A DNA stretch of 64,000 nucleotides from Pseudomonas sp. NC02 (GTDB taxonomy: Bacteria > Pseudomonadota > Gammaproteobacteria > Pseudomonadales > Pseudomonadaceae), in the NCBI RefSeq assembly GCF_002874965.1, contig NZ_CP025624.1, positions 3,224,001-3,288,000 on the forward strand, read 5' to 3'. Both the position numbers and the translations under genes were made by a program. Each line of letters opens with the position of its first letter. Position 1 is the stretch's first letter. The notes beneath the pieces are model-generated. The model made no database searches, was not told the DNA's origin, and saw only the letters and a list, made by a program, of their open reading frames with translations. This document shows, piece after piece, positions 44,416 to 53,603 of this stretch.

Positions 44416-45726
44416 TCAAGCCTTGAGTGTGCGCGTCATGCGCAACGCCAGCACACTGCCCGCGACGATCACCGCCGCCAGCAGGTACAGCGCCAGGTCC
44501 GTAGACCCGGTGGCATCTTTCACAAACCCGACGATATACGGGCTGAGGAACCCCGCCATCTGGCCCATGGAGTTGATCAACGCCAGACCACCCGCTGCCG
44601 CACCTGCGCTGAGCATCGCGGTTGGCACCGGCCAGAACATCGGCAGGCCGGTGAGGGCACCCATGGTGGCGATGGTCAGGCCGAGGATCGCAATGGCCGG
44701 CGTGGTTGCAAAGTTCACCGCAATCACCAGCCCGATCGCGCCCATCAGCATCGGCACCACCAGGTGCCAGCGACGCTCCTTGCGCAAGTCGGCAGAGCGG
44801 CCCACCAGCAGCATGAACACCGCCGCCAGCAGGTACGGGATCGCACTCAGCCAGCCAATCACCAGGTTATCGCTGAAGCCCATGTTCTTGATGATCGATG
44901 GCAGCCAGAAGTTGATGGCGTACACACCGCTCTGGATGCAGAAGTAGATCAGGCCGAACGCCCAGATCGCCGGGTTCTTGAACACTTCCAGCAGCGAGTC
45001 GCTGGTAGTCTTCGGCTTGTTGGCCAGGTCGGTCGCCTGGTCGGCTTCCAGCACCGCGCGCTCATGGGGCGTGAGCCACTTGGCGTTGGCAAAGCTGTCG
45101 CTGAGCAGGAAGTAGGCGAGGGCGCCGAGGATCACCGTCGGCACGCCTTGCAGCAGGAACATCCACTGCCAGCCCGCAAGCCCGCCCTGGCCGGCGGCGA
45201 AGTGGTTGAGGATCCAGCCGGAGAACGGGCTGCCGAGCAGGCCGGATACCGGAATCGCCGACATGAACAGCGCCATGATCCGCCCACGGCGGAAGGTCGG
45301 GAACCACTGCGAGAGGTACAGCACCACGCCCGGGAAGAACCCGGCTTCAGCGGCGCCGGTCAGCAGGCGCAAGCCGTAGAAGTGCGTCGGTGTGGTAACG
45401 AACAACAGGCAGGTGGACAGGGCGCCCCAGACGATCATCATCAGCGCAATCCAGCGCCGTGGACCGAATTTGGTCAACGCCAGGTTGCTCGGCACGCCGC
45501 ACAGCACGTAGCCGATAAAGAAGATCCCGGCACCGAGGCCGTACACGGTCTCGCTGAATTTCAAGTCGTCGAGCATCTGCAACTTGGCAAAGCCGACGTT
45601 GACGCGGTCGAGGTAGTTGAACAGGTAGCAGATGAAAATGAAGGGGATCAGGCGCAGGGTGATGCGCTTGTATACGGCGTTTTTATCGTCATCGGTGGCC
45701 TGGGTAACAGCGGCGCTCTGTGACAT
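44416..45726 (-). CDS. MFS transporter, anion:cation symporter type (sugar acid/glycerate)
   Basis: The 436-residue inner-membrane protein has 12 segments. The start R-I-T-L-R-L-I-P-F-I-F-I-C-Y and N-Y-L-D-R-V-N-V-G-F-A are typical of the ACS family (GudP, phthalate/tartrate carriers). It is divergent from a CdaR-type regulator and near glycerate kinase, so galactarate, glucarate, glycerate or tartrate uptake is likely. No sugar-acid dehydratase gene is next to it. Confidence 0.9.
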   Translation of the reverse strand: MSQSAAVTQATDDDKNAVYKRITLRLIPFIFICYLFNYLDRVNVGFAKLQMLDDLKFSETVYGLGAGIFFIGYVLCGVPSNLALTKFGPRRWIALMMIVWGALSTCLLFVTTPTHFYGLRLLTGAAEAGFFPGVVLYLSQWFPTFRRGRIMALFMSAIPVSGLLGSPFSGWILNHFAAGQGGLAGWQWMFLLQGVPTVILGALAYFLLSDSFANAKWLTPHERAVLEADQATDLANKPKTTSDSLLEVFKNPAIWAFGLIYFCIQSGVYAINFWLPSIIKNMGFSDNLVIGWLSAIPYLLAAVFMLLVGRSADLRKERRWHLVVPMLMGAIGLVIAVNFATTPAIAILGLTIATMGALTGLPMFWPVPTAMLSAGAAAGGLALINSMGQMAGFLSPYIVGFVKDATGSTDLALYLLAAVIVAGSVLALRMTRTLKA

Positions 45727-45823
45727 GGCAGTCTCTCTTTATTATGATTTTTTGCGATGCGAGGGTAACGTTGATCGCCCAACGAGTCTCGGCCACCTCA
45801 AGGGGTGCTGTCTTTGTGCTCGC

Positions 45824-45851
45824 GCACAGTGAAGCATGGTTTGCGCTGTGC
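45824..45851. promoter_or_regulatory. Inverted repeat between MFS and CdaR-type genes
   Basis: GCACAG (45824-45829) and CTGTGC (45846-45851) are perfect inverted arms with a 16-base gap, 36 bases before the regulator ATG. A site for the regulator is a guess from position. Confidence 0.35.
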
Positions 45852-45887
45852 CTATGAACAACCGGTTTTTTTCAGGAATTTAGCCCC

Positions 45888-46994
45888 ATGTTCGAGCTGG
45901 ATCATGACCTGGCGCAGGATATCGTCAATCGCACCATGGCGATCCTGCCCTATAACGTCAACGTCATGGACAGCCAGGGCCTGATACTGGGCAGCGGCGA
46001 ACCCGAGCGGATCAACACCCGCCACGAAGGCGCGCAGTTGGTGCTGGCCAACGGGCGGGTGGTGGAGATCGACGGCCAGACCGCCAAGCACCTCAAGGGC
46101 GTGCAACCCGGGATCAACCTGCCGCTGCTGCACGACCAGCGCCTGATCGGCGTGCTGGGCATTACCGGTGAGCCGGAATTGCTGCGCACCTATGCCGAAC
46201 TGGTGCGCATGACTGCCGAAATGCTGGTCAGCCAGCGTCACCAGCAAGCCGAGCAGCAATGGCGGCGCCAGCGCTGCGATGATCTGCTGGCACTGCTGCT
46301 GGCCGAGACCGGTGATTCGCCGCGCCTGGTGGATGAAGCCCAGCAACTGGGCCTCAAGCCGCAGCTGGCGCGCACGCCGTACCTGTTCGAGCTGGGCAGC
46401 GGCCAGTCGGCCGAGGCCTTGAGCGCCTGGCTGACCTCGCGCTACCCCGACAGCTGGTGCGTCAGCTCCGCGCAGTTTTCCCTGCTGTGGTGCCGGCCTG
46501 CGTCGGTGCAGGTCGATAACCCGCGCCTGCTGGAAAAGCTCGACGGCCTGGGCTGGAACATCCTGCGGGTCGCCGTCGGCGGGCAAGCGGACGGGTTGGC
46601 CGGCCTGCGCCGTTGTTACCGGCGAGTCGGCGACCTGCTCGCCTATGGCCGTGATGTGCTGCCCGAATCGCGGTTGCTGACCCTCAATCGCTACCGCCTG
46701 CCGGTCATGCTCTGGCGCCACCGCAACGACGACGCCCTCGACGAACTGCTCAACCCGCTGCGCAAGGTACTGGCCAAGGACAGCAACGGCCAGTTGCTGG
46801 CGACCCTGCGCAGCTGGTGCGACCACGACGGCCAAAGCCAGGCGTGCGCCGATGCCCTGGGGATCCACCGCAACAGCCTGCGCTACCGCATGGAACGCAT
46901 CGCCGAGCTGAGCGGCGTCGACCCGCTGACCCTCGACGGCATGCTCGCGTTGTACCTGGGCGTGCAGCTATTGCCGCAAGCTTTGTCCAAATGA
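45888..46994 (+). CDS. cdaR: CdaR-family sugar-diacid regulator
   Basis: The 368-residue protein has the CdaR N-terminal sensing domain (A-Q-D-I-V-N-R-T-M, then I-L-G-S-G-E-P-E-R) and a PucR-type C-terminal helix-turn-helix (A-D-A-L-G-I-H-R-N-S-L-R-Y-R-M-E-R-I). In E. coli CdaR activates galactarate, glucarate and glycerate genes. AGGAA precedes the ATG; glycerate kinase lies 91 bases downstream. Confidence 0.92.
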   Translation: MFELDHDLAQDIVNRTMAILPYNVNVMDSQGLILGSGEPERINTRHEGAQLVLANGRVVEIDGQTAKHLKGVQPGINLPLLHDQRLIGVLGITGEPELLRTYAELVRMTAEMLVSQRHQQAEQQWRRQRCDDLLALLLAETGDSPRLVDEAQQLGLKPQLARTPYLFELGSGQSAEALSAWLTSRYPDSWCVSSAQFSLLWCRPASVQVDNPRLLEKLDGLGWNILRVAVGGQADGLAGLRRCYRRVGDLLAYGRDVLPESRLLTLNRYRLPVMLWRHRNDDALDELLNPLRKVLAKDSNGQLLATLRSWCDHDGQSQACADALGIHRNSLRYRMERIAELSGVDPLTLDGMLALYLGVQLLPQALSK

Positions 46995-47085
46995 ACAACA
47001 AACCCCAGCCACTCTTGTGCAATGGACCGGCGTTATTGCCGGTGCCAACTGGCAGCATGGGCGTTATAAAAACCGGAGAAAGCCC

Positions 47086-48231
47086 ATGAAAATCATCATC
47101 GCCCCTGACTCGTTCAAGGACAGCCTGAGTGCCGAGGGCGTGGCGAATGCCATTGCCGAGGGGTTGGCCAGCGTGTGGCCCGACGCCGAGCTGATCAAGT
47201 GCCCGATGGCGGACGGTGGTGAGGGCACGGTGGAGTCGGTACTCGCCGCCTGCCAGGGCGAGCTGCGCACCAGCCGTGTGCAAGGGCCATTGGGCGGCAG
47301 TGTCGACGCGCATTGGGGCTGGTTGGCCGAGAGCCACACCGCAATCATCGAAATGGCCGAAGCCAGCGGCCTGCAACTCGTGCCACCGGGTCAGCGAAAT
47401 GCGTGTTCCAGCAGCACCTTCGGCACTGGCGAACTGATCCGCGCCGCCCTGGATGCCGGCGCCCAGCGCATCATCCTGGCCATTGGCGGCAGCGCCACCA
47501 ACGACGGCGGCGCCGGGGCGATGCTAGCCCTGGGTGTGCAGTTGTTTGATGCCGAGGGAGCAGCGCTGCCCCTTGGCGGCCTGGCGCTGGGCAAGCTATC
47601 GCGCATCAGCCTTGAACAACTGGATCCCCGCCTGAACGAAGTGCGCTTCGAAATCGCCGCCGACGTGAACAACCCTTTATGCGGTCCTCACGGGGCCTCG
47701 GCGATTTTTGGCCCGCAAAAGGGCGCCAATCCCCAGCAAGTCGAACAACTGGATGCGGCCCTCGGCCATTTCGCCGATCACTGCGCCAAGGTATTGCCCA
47801 AGGATGTACGTGACGAACCCGGCAGCGGCGCCGCCGGTGGCTTGGGTTTCGCCGCCAAGGCGTTCCTTGGCGCGCAGTTTCGCGCGGGTGTTGAAGTGGT
47901 CGCAGAGCTTGTTGGGCTTGAGCAAGCCGTGCGTGGCGCCGACCTGGTGATCACCGGCGAAGGCAGGTTCGACGCCCAGACCCTGCGCGGCAAGACCCCG
48001 TTTGGCGTGGCGCGAATCGCCAGGCAGCACAACGTGCCGGTGATCGTGATCGCCGGCACCCTGGGGGATGGCTACGAGCAAATGTACGCCCACGGTGTGG
48101 ATGCCGCGTTCGCCTTGCCGTCCGGCCCGACTACCCTGGAACAGGCCTGCAGCGACGCACCGCGCCTGTTGCGCGAGCGCGCCTCGGACATCGCGCGGGT
48201 CTGGAAATTGGTGGCTTCGCGTTCCCGATGA
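47086..48231 (+). CDS. garK: Glycerate kinase, GarK/GlxK type
   Basis: The 381-residue enzyme phosphorylates D-glycerate (type 1 kinases give 2-phosphoglycerate). It starts M-K-I-I-I-A-P-D-S-F-K-D-S-L-S, then M-A-D-G-G-E-G-T-V, G-G-S-A-T-N-D-G-G-A-G and T-G-E-G-R-F-D-A-Q-T. The ATG at 47086 has GGAGA upstream; a longer frame is rejected. With cdaR and the MFS gene it makes a glycerate/sugar-acid module. Confidence 0.95.
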   Translation: MKIIIAPDSFKDSLSAEGVANAIAEGLASVWPDAELIKCPMADGGEGTVESVLAACQGELRTSRVQGPLGGSVDAHWGWLAESHTAIIEMAEASGLQLVPPGQRNACSSSTFGTGELIRAALDAGAQRIILAIGGSATNDGGAGAMLALGVQLFDAEGAALPLGGLALGKLSRISLEQLDPRLNEVRFEIAADVNNPLCGPHGASAIFGPQKGANPQQVEQLDAALGHFADHCAKVLPKDVRDEPGSGAAGGLGFAAKAFLGAQFRAGVEVVAELVGLEQAVRGADLVITGEGRFDAQTLRGKTPFGVARIARQHNVPVIVIAGTLGDGYEQMYAHGVDAAFALPSGPTTLEQACSDAPRLLRERASDIARVWKLVASRSR

Positions 48232-48309
48232 GTGCAGTGCAGGGCTCGCCATTCTGAGGCTTTGCCGCCTACACTGGTCGGCCACGTGTTTTTCAAAGGA
48301 CGAAACACC

Positions 48310-48822
48310 ATGCACACACCTGAACCCAAGATCGTTATCACGCGCTTCACCGAGGCCCACCTTGAAGGCGTCGCTGCGCTCTACAACGACCCGGCTGTCT
48401 GCCGTCAGGTGCTGCAAATGCCTTTCCAGTCAGTCGAGGCCTGGCGCAAACGCCTGGTGCAGGACAACGAGCGGCGGCTACAGCTGGTGGCGCTGCATGC
48501 CGGTGAAGTGATCGGCCAGCTGGGTTTGGAACAGTATTTGCGCGTGCGCCAAAGCCACGTCGGTTCATTCGGCATGGGCGTCGCCACCGCCTGGCAGGGC
48601 AAGGGCGTGGGCTCCCGGCTGCTGGGCGCGGCGCTGGAGGTGGCGGATAACTGGATGAACCTGCACCGGGTGGAACTCACGGTGTACGCCGACAACGAAG
48701 CCGCCCACCGGCTGTACCACAAGTTCGGCTTCGAGACCGAAGGCCTGCTGCGCGACTACGCCGTGCGTGACGGCGCATTCGTCGACACCCTGACCATGGC
48801 GCGCATCCGCAAGCCGGCCTAG
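48310..48822 (+). CDS. GNAT acetyltransferase
   Basis: The 170-residue protein has the acetyl-CoA loop G-K-G-V-G-S-R-L-L-G (about 97-106), and V-Y-A-D-N-E-A-A-H-R-L-Y-H-K-F-G-F, typical of RimJ/PhnO-like N-acetyltransferases. The substrate is unknown. AAGGA precedes the ATG. The last codons overlap the stop of the convergent racemase gene at CTAG. Confidence 0.9.
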   Translation: MHTPEPKIVITRFTEAHLEGVAALYNDPAVCRQVLQMPFQSVEAWRKRLVQDNERRLQLVALHAGEVIGQLGLEQYLRVRQSHVGSFGMGVATAWQGKGVGSRLLGAALEVADNWMNLHRVELTVYADNEAAHRLYHKFGFETEGLLRDYAVRDGAFVDTLTMARIRKPA

Positions 48823-49514
48823 TCGTCCTGCAACGCAAACGCCACCGCAGCCTGCGCATGCAGCTCGGTGGTGTCCAGCAAGGGCAGGTCGCTGTGCTGC
48901 GGCTTGATCAACAGGCTGATTTCCGTACAGCCGAGGATGATGGCCTGGGCGCCACGGGCGGCCAAAGACTCGATCACCCGCTGGTACACCTCGCGCGATG
49001 CGTCGCTGATCACCCCGACGCACAACTCTTCGTAAATGATCCGGTGCACGGCCTGGCGCTCTTCAGCGTCCGGCACCAGCACGGTCAGCCCCTGTGCCGC
49101 CAGGCGTGACTTGAGAAACTCCTGCTCCATGGTAAACGCGGTACCCAGCAGGCCAACGCTCAGGGTGCCAGCTTCCACGGCCGCCGCGCCGGCAGCGTCT
49201 GCAATATGCAGAAACGGTATCGACACCGCCGCTTCAATCCGCGGCGCTACCAGGTGCATGGTGTTGGTACACAGCACGATGCACTCGGCGCCCCCGGCTT
49301 GCAGGCGGCGGGCGGCGTCTTCGAGGATCAGCGCCGCATCGTCCCAGCGCCCGGCGTGCTGGGCCTGCTCCACCGGGCCGAAGTCGACGCTGTACATCAA
49401 CAGTTGTGCCGAGCGCAGCGGCCCGAGCTGGTCGCGCACGTTCTGGTTGATGATGCGGTAATACTCGGCGCTGGACTCCCAGCTCATGCCGCCGATAAGG
49501 CCGATGGTGCGCAT
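48819..49514 (-). CDS. Aspartate/glutamate racemase family protein
   Basis: The 231-residue PLP-independent enzyme has two catalytic cysteines, in V-L-C-T-N-T-M-H (about 82) and I-L-G-C-T-E-I (about 195), and starts M-R-T-I-G-L-I-G-G-M-S-W-E-S-S. It interconverts L- and D-aspartate or a close relative. AGGAG precedes the ATG. Confidence 0.92.
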   Translation of the reverse strand: MRTIGLIGGMSWESSAEYYRIINQNVRDQLGPLRSAQLLMYSVDFGPVEQAQHAGRWDDAALILEDAARRLQAGGAECIVLCTNTMHLVAPRIEAAVSIPFLHIADAAGAAAVEAGTLSVGLLGTAFTMEQEFLKSRLAAQGLTVLVPDAEERQAVHRIIYEELCVGVISDASREVYQRVIESLAARGAQAIILGCTEISLLIKPQHSDLPLLDTTELHAQAAVAFALQDD

Positions 49515-49640
49515 GCGATGCTCCTGAATTGGACGGGCGAGGGCACCACATTACCCGCGCGCTGCGCTTTAGTCATACGCCGGTGTGCGGCATCTGCCAT
49601 GATCAAGGCTCGCAACATGGGTCACCCAAGGAACACGGCA

Positions 49641-50135
49641 ATGGACGATGTACAACAACTGGGCGAGATGCTGCGTCATTACGCCGACAGCGAAGCCCAC
49701 AAGAAACAGCAGTTCGAAGTGCAGTCGGCCCATTGGGCGCAGAAGATCGGCGAGTTGTTCGGCCAGATCGAGCAGTGGCTTGCGCCTGTGAAGACGGTCG
49801 GTTTGCTGGAAGTGCAGCGCGAGGCGTACGTGGCTTCCGGCCCCAGCGTGCCGGTGGAGACCTCCACCTTCAAGACCGAGAAACTGACCATCCATATCGC
49901 CGGCAAACCGGTGGAGTTCGTGCCGGATGTGATGGGCGCCGGCGGTTTGATTTCGCTGTCGGTGATGGGCTTGACCGCCGCCCGCTACGGCAGCATTTCC
50001 CTGGTATTGCTGCCGGGGAAAAACGACTGGCTGTGGAAGAAAACCAACGGTTTGAAAGACCCGGATACGTTCGGCTTCGATGCCAACTTCCTGGCGTTGC
50101 AGTTGCAGAGCCTGATTCCCCGCGAACGCGGCTAG
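49641..50135 (+). CDS. Protein of unknown function
   Basis: The 164-residue product starts MDDVQQLGEMLRHYADSEAH; an acidic helical N-terminus (about 1-50) is followed by a beta-rich part with K-L-T-I-H-I-A-G-K-P-V-E-F-V-P-D and a final helix. No signal peptide or membrane segment. CAAGGA precedes the ATG. A REP lies between it and the convergent ccoQ-like gene. No family recognised. Confidence 0.75.
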   Translation: MDDVQQLGEMLRHYADSEAHKKQQFEVQSAHWAQKIGELFGQIEQWLAPVKTVGLLEVQREAYVASGPSVPVETSTFKTEKLTIHIAGKPVEFVPDVMGAGGLISLSVMGLTAARYGSISLVLLPGKNDWLWKKTNGLKDPDTFGFDANFLALQLQSLIPRERG

Positions 50136-50154
50136 TCGCTCAATGTGGTGCTTG

Positions 50155-50244
50155 TGTGGGAGCGGGCTTGCTCGCGAAAGCGGTGTGTCAGTCGCTGTAT
50201 ATGTTGACTGAACCACCGCATTCGCGAGCAAGCCCGCTCCCACA
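50155..50244. repeat. REP hairpin
   Basis: A 24-bp arm beginning TGTGGGAGCGGGCTTGC (50155-50178) is perfectly inverted at 50221-50244. It is the same family as 1265-1364. It lies between two convergent genes and ends one base before the ccoQ-like stop codon. Confidence 0.92.
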
Positions 50245-50245
50245 A

Positions 50246-50467
50246 TTAGATCTCTATATTGCCCCAGTCCTGCTTTGTTTCCTCAGGCGCCACCGCGTTG
50301 ACCCGCTTGCCCGTGGCCAGCTCCACCCGCCGTGCCACTTCCGGGTCATCGGCGAACGGCGTCAGGCTGGCCTCATCCAGGCTCTCCTTCGACTGGCCCC
50401 GCAGGCAATACTCCACCGCGCCATACAGGCCGATCACCGCCGCCAGGTTCAGCGCTATCTCCCACAT
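50246..50467 (-). CDS. ccoQ: CcoQ-like small subunit of the orphan cbb3 oxidase pair
   Basis: The 73-residue product has one N-terminal membrane segment (I-A-L-N-L-A-A-V-I-G-L-Y-G) and a polar tail. The ATG overlaps the ccoN stop, the position of ccoQ after ccoN in P. aeruginosa-type orphan loci. It is longer than typical CcoQ and weakly conserved, so the name depends on position. Confidence 0.65.
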   Translation of the reverse strand: MWEIALNLAAVIGLYGAVEYCLRGQSKESLDEASLTPFADDPEVARRVELATGKRVNAVAPEETKQDWGNIEI

Positions 50468-51894
50468 CAGGCGATCTGCGCGTCAAGCTGCGCTACCATC
50501 AAATCCGCCACACGCACGGTGCGCCAGGTGTTGTACGCCATCAGCAACATGCCGCTGAGGAAGAACACCCCGCCGACGAATCGCACCACAAATCCCGGAT
50601 GGCTGGCCTGTAACGCTTCCACAAACGAGTAGGTGAGGGTGCCGTCATCGTTCACCGCCCGCCACATCAGGCCCTGGGTGATGCCGTTGACCCACATCGA
50701 CGCGATGTACAGCACCGTGCCGATGGTCGCCAGCCAGAAGTGCATATTGATCAGCCCCACACTGTGCATCTGCGCGCGCCCGAAGATTTTCGGGATCATG
50801 TGGTACAGCGAGCCAAACGTGATCATCGCCACCCAGCCCAGGGCGCCGGCGTGGACGTGGCCGATGGTCCAGTCGGTGTAATGGGAGAGGGCGTTGACGG
50901 TCTTGATCGCCATCATCGGCCCTTCAAAGGTCGACATCCCGTAGAACGCCAGCGACAGCACCAGGAAGCGCAGGATCGGGTCGGTGCGCAATTTATGCCA
51001 GGCCCCGGAAAGCGTCATCATGCCGTTGATCATCCCGCCCCAGCTCGGCGCCAGCAGGATCAGCGACATCGCCATCCCCAGCGACTGCGCCCAGTCCGGC
51101 AGCGCGGTGTAGTGCAGGTGGTGCGGACCGGCCCAGATGTACAGGGTGATCAGCGCCCAGAAGTGCACGATGGACAGGCGATAGGAATACACCGGTCGCC
51201 CGACCTGCTTCGGCACGAAGTAGTACATCATCCCCAGGAAACCGGTGGTCAGGAAGAACCCCACGGCGTTGTGCCCGTACCACCACTGCACCATCGCGTC
51301 GGTGGCCCCGGAATACACCGGGTAGGACTTGAACCAGTCCACCGGGATCGACAGGTGATTGACCACGTGCAGCATCGCGATCACCACGATAAATGCACCG
51401 AAGAACCAGTTGCCGACGTAGATGTGCTGGGTCTTGCGCTGCACCACAGTGGTGAAAAACACGATCGCATAGGCCACCCACACCACGGTCATCCACACCG
51501 CGCCGCTGAACTCGATCTCGGCGTATTCCTTGGTGGTGGTGTAACCCAGTGGCAGGCTGACCAGCATGATCACGATCACCGACTGCCAGCCCCAAAAGGT
51601 AAAGGCAGCGAGCTTGTCCGAGTACAGCCGTACCTGGCAGGTGCGCTGTACTGCGTAGTAGCTGGCGGCGAATTGCGCGCTGCCGGCAAAGCCGAAAATC
51701 ACCAGGCTGGTGTGCAGCGGGCGCAGGCGGCCGAAGGTGGTCCACGGCAGGTCGAGGTTCATCTCGGGCCACACCAGTTGCGAGGCGATCCACACGCCCA
51801 TGGCCATGCCGACCACGCCCCAGACGATAGTTGCAATGACGAATTGACGCACGACCTTGTAGTTGTAGGCCTGTGCGGTTGATGGTGGTTGCAT
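50467..51894 (-). CDS. ccoN: Orphan cbb3-type cytochrome oxidase catalytic subunit CcoN
   Basis: The 475-residue inner-membrane protein binds haem b and the haem b3-CuB centre. Ligand histidines appear in [23 protein letters not shown] and I-G-H-V-H-A-G-A. The ATG at 51892-51894 has GGAGGA upstream; a start 19 codons earlier is rejected. No ccoO or ccoP follows, so it must rely on subunits made elsewhere, as known for P. aeruginosa ccoN4. Confidence 0.93.
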   Translation of the reverse strand: MQPPSTAQAYNYKVVRQFVIATIVWGVVGMAMGVWIASQLVWPEMNLDLPWTTFGRLRPLHTSLVIFGFAGSAQFAASYYAVQRTCQVRLYSDKLAAFTFWGWQSVIVIMLVSLPLGYTTTKEYAEIEFSGAVWMTVVWVAYAIVFFTTVVQRKTQHIYVGNWFFGAFIVVIAMLHVVNHLSIPVDWFKSYPVYSGATDAMVQWWYGHNAVGFFLTTGFLGMMYYFVPKQVGRPVYSYRLSIVHFWALITLYIWAGPHHLHYTALPDWAQSLGMAMSLILLAPSWGGMINGMMTLSGAWHKLRTDPILRFLVLSLAFYGMSTFEGPMMAIKTVNALSHYTDWTIGHVHAGALGWVAMITFGSLYHMIPKIFGRAQMHSVGLINMHFWLATIGTVLYIASMWVNGITQGLMWRAVNDDGTLTYSFVEALQASHPGFVVRFVGGVFFLSGMLLMAYNTWRTVRVADLMVAQLDAQIA

Positions 51895-52102
51895 GCTTAG
51901 TCCTCCCACGGTTCCAAGTGGGCGGCACTGTAGGAAGTATGGGTAGAACAATACAGACTCAGACCCGGGTCATTAATACGGATCAGCCACTAACCTGCAT
52001 TTTTCGCACGTTACCCCCGTCAATAAATCGTTTGTCCAACCCCCGCCCAATGACAAAACTGCAAGTCACTCGCAAAACAACAACGATTGGGCAAAAAACC
52101 AT

Positions 52103-53527
52103 ATGCAAATCGAGCGCAACTTTTACAACGGCCACTTCGCCGAACCTGCCAGCACCGCCCAAATCGCGGTCTACAACCCCGCGACCGAGGCCCAGGTAGG
52201 CCGGGTGTCCGCCGCCACCCCTGATGAAGCCATTGCGGCCGTCGATGCCGCCGCCAGCGCACAGAAAACCTGGGGCAAGCTCACCAGCATCCAGCGCGCC
52301 GAACACCTGCGGGCTTTCGCCGCCGCCCTCGAAACCTGCGCTGAAAGCATAGGCCGGGCGCTGGCCAGCGAATCCGGCAAAAGCCTCGACGACGCCAGCA
52401 ACGAAGCGCGCTACGCCGCCCAGATCACCCGCTACCACGCCGAATGGGCGCGCCGCATCGAAGGCGAAATCATCCCCAGCGACACCCCGGACGAAAACCT
52501 GTTCCTGCAACGCGAGCCCATTGGCGTCGTGGCTTGCCTGATTCCGTTCAACTACCCGGTCTATACCCTGCTGCGCAAAATCGCCCCGGCGCTGATTGCC
52601 GGCAACACCGTGGTGGTGCGCCCGAGCAACAACACGCCGTTGTCCGCCTTTGAAATCGCCCGCGCCGTCGAGCAGTCGGGCATGCCGGCCGGCGTGATCA
52701 ACATCCTGACCATGGACCACGCCACCGCCGCCGCCCTGTGCACCCACAAGGCCGTGGGCCTGATCACCCTGACCGGCAGCGTCAACGCCGGGCGCATCGT
52801 GCTCGACTACTGCAAGGCCAACATCGCCAAGCCGTCCCTGGAGCTGGGCGGCAAGACCCCGGCGATCATCGAGGCCGACGCCGACCTGGAAAAAGCCGCC
52901 AGCGACATCATCGCTTCCAAGACCACCCACTGCGGCCAACTGTGCACGGCCGTCGAGCGGGTGTATGTGCAGGAAAGCGTCTATGACCGATTCCTGGCCC
53001 TGCTCAAGGCCAAGATCGGCGCCGTCAAATTCGGTGACCGTGCCACGGATGCGGGCCTGATGGGCCCACTGGTCAACGCCAGCTCCCGGCAGAATATTCA
53101 CGCCATGGTCGAGCGCGCCATCGCCGACGGTGCTGTACTGGAAACAGGCGGCGTACTCCCCGAAGGTCCGGGCCATTTCTACCCGCCGACGCTGCTAAGC
53201 GCCTGCCGCCAGGACATGGAAATCATCCAGGAAGAAATCTTCGGCCCGGTGCTGCCGGTGCTCAAGTACCGCGATATCGACGAAGCGCTGGCCATGGCCA
53301 ACGATCACCAGTTCGGCCTGTCGTCGGTGCTCTATACCGAGAACTACCGCACGGCCATGAAAGTCGCCAACGCCATCGAGGCCGGCGAGTTGTACGTCAA
53401 TCGCACCCCGGCCGACCCTTACCAGGGTTTCCACGCCGGCTGGAAACGCTCAGGGCTGGGCGGCGATGACGGCAAGCACGGGATGCTTGAATTCACCCAG
53501 ACCCGTTTGGTGGTCATGAAGTACTGA
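52103..53527 (+). CDS. Aldehyde dehydrogenase
   Basis: The 474-residue NAD(P)+ enzyme has the catalytic Glu in L-E-L-G-G-K-T-P and Cys in G-Q-L-C-T-A-V-E-R. It is closer in pattern to lactaldehyde/glycolaldehyde dehydrogenases than to betaine aldehyde dehydrogenases. The ribosome site is poor. It is the first of four co-directional genes (ALDH, MFS, enolase superfamily, GMC), so it probably oxidises an aldehyde made by the GMC enzyme. Confidence 0.93.
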   Translation: MQIERNFYNGHFAEPASTAQIAVYNPATEAQVGRVSAATPDEAIAAVDAAASAQKTWGKLTSIQRAEHLRAFAAALETCAESIGRALASESGKSLDDASNEARYAAQITRYHAEWARRIEGEIIPSDTPDENLFLQREPIGVVACLIPFNYPVYTLLRKIAPALIAGNTVVVRPSNNTPLSAFEIARAVEQSGMPAGVINILTMDHATAAALCTHKAVGLITLTGSVNAGRIVLDYCKANIAKPSLELGGKTPAIIEADADLEKAASDIIASKTTHCGQLCTAVERVYVQESVYDRFLALLKAKIGAVKFGDRATDAGLMGPLVNASSRQNIHAMVERAIADGAVLETGGVLPEGPGHFYPPTLLSACRQDMEIIQEEIFGPVLPVLKYRDIDEALAMANDHQFGLSSVLYTENYRTAMKVANAIEAGELYVNRTPADPYQGFHAGWKRSGLGGDDGKHGMLEFTQTRLVVMKY

Positions 53528-53603
53528 TTCACCGACCACCGGCTTCACCTCAATAAAAACAATTATCGGGGCACCTGCTCAGTGGGTGCCCGAGGTCTAC
53601 AAG

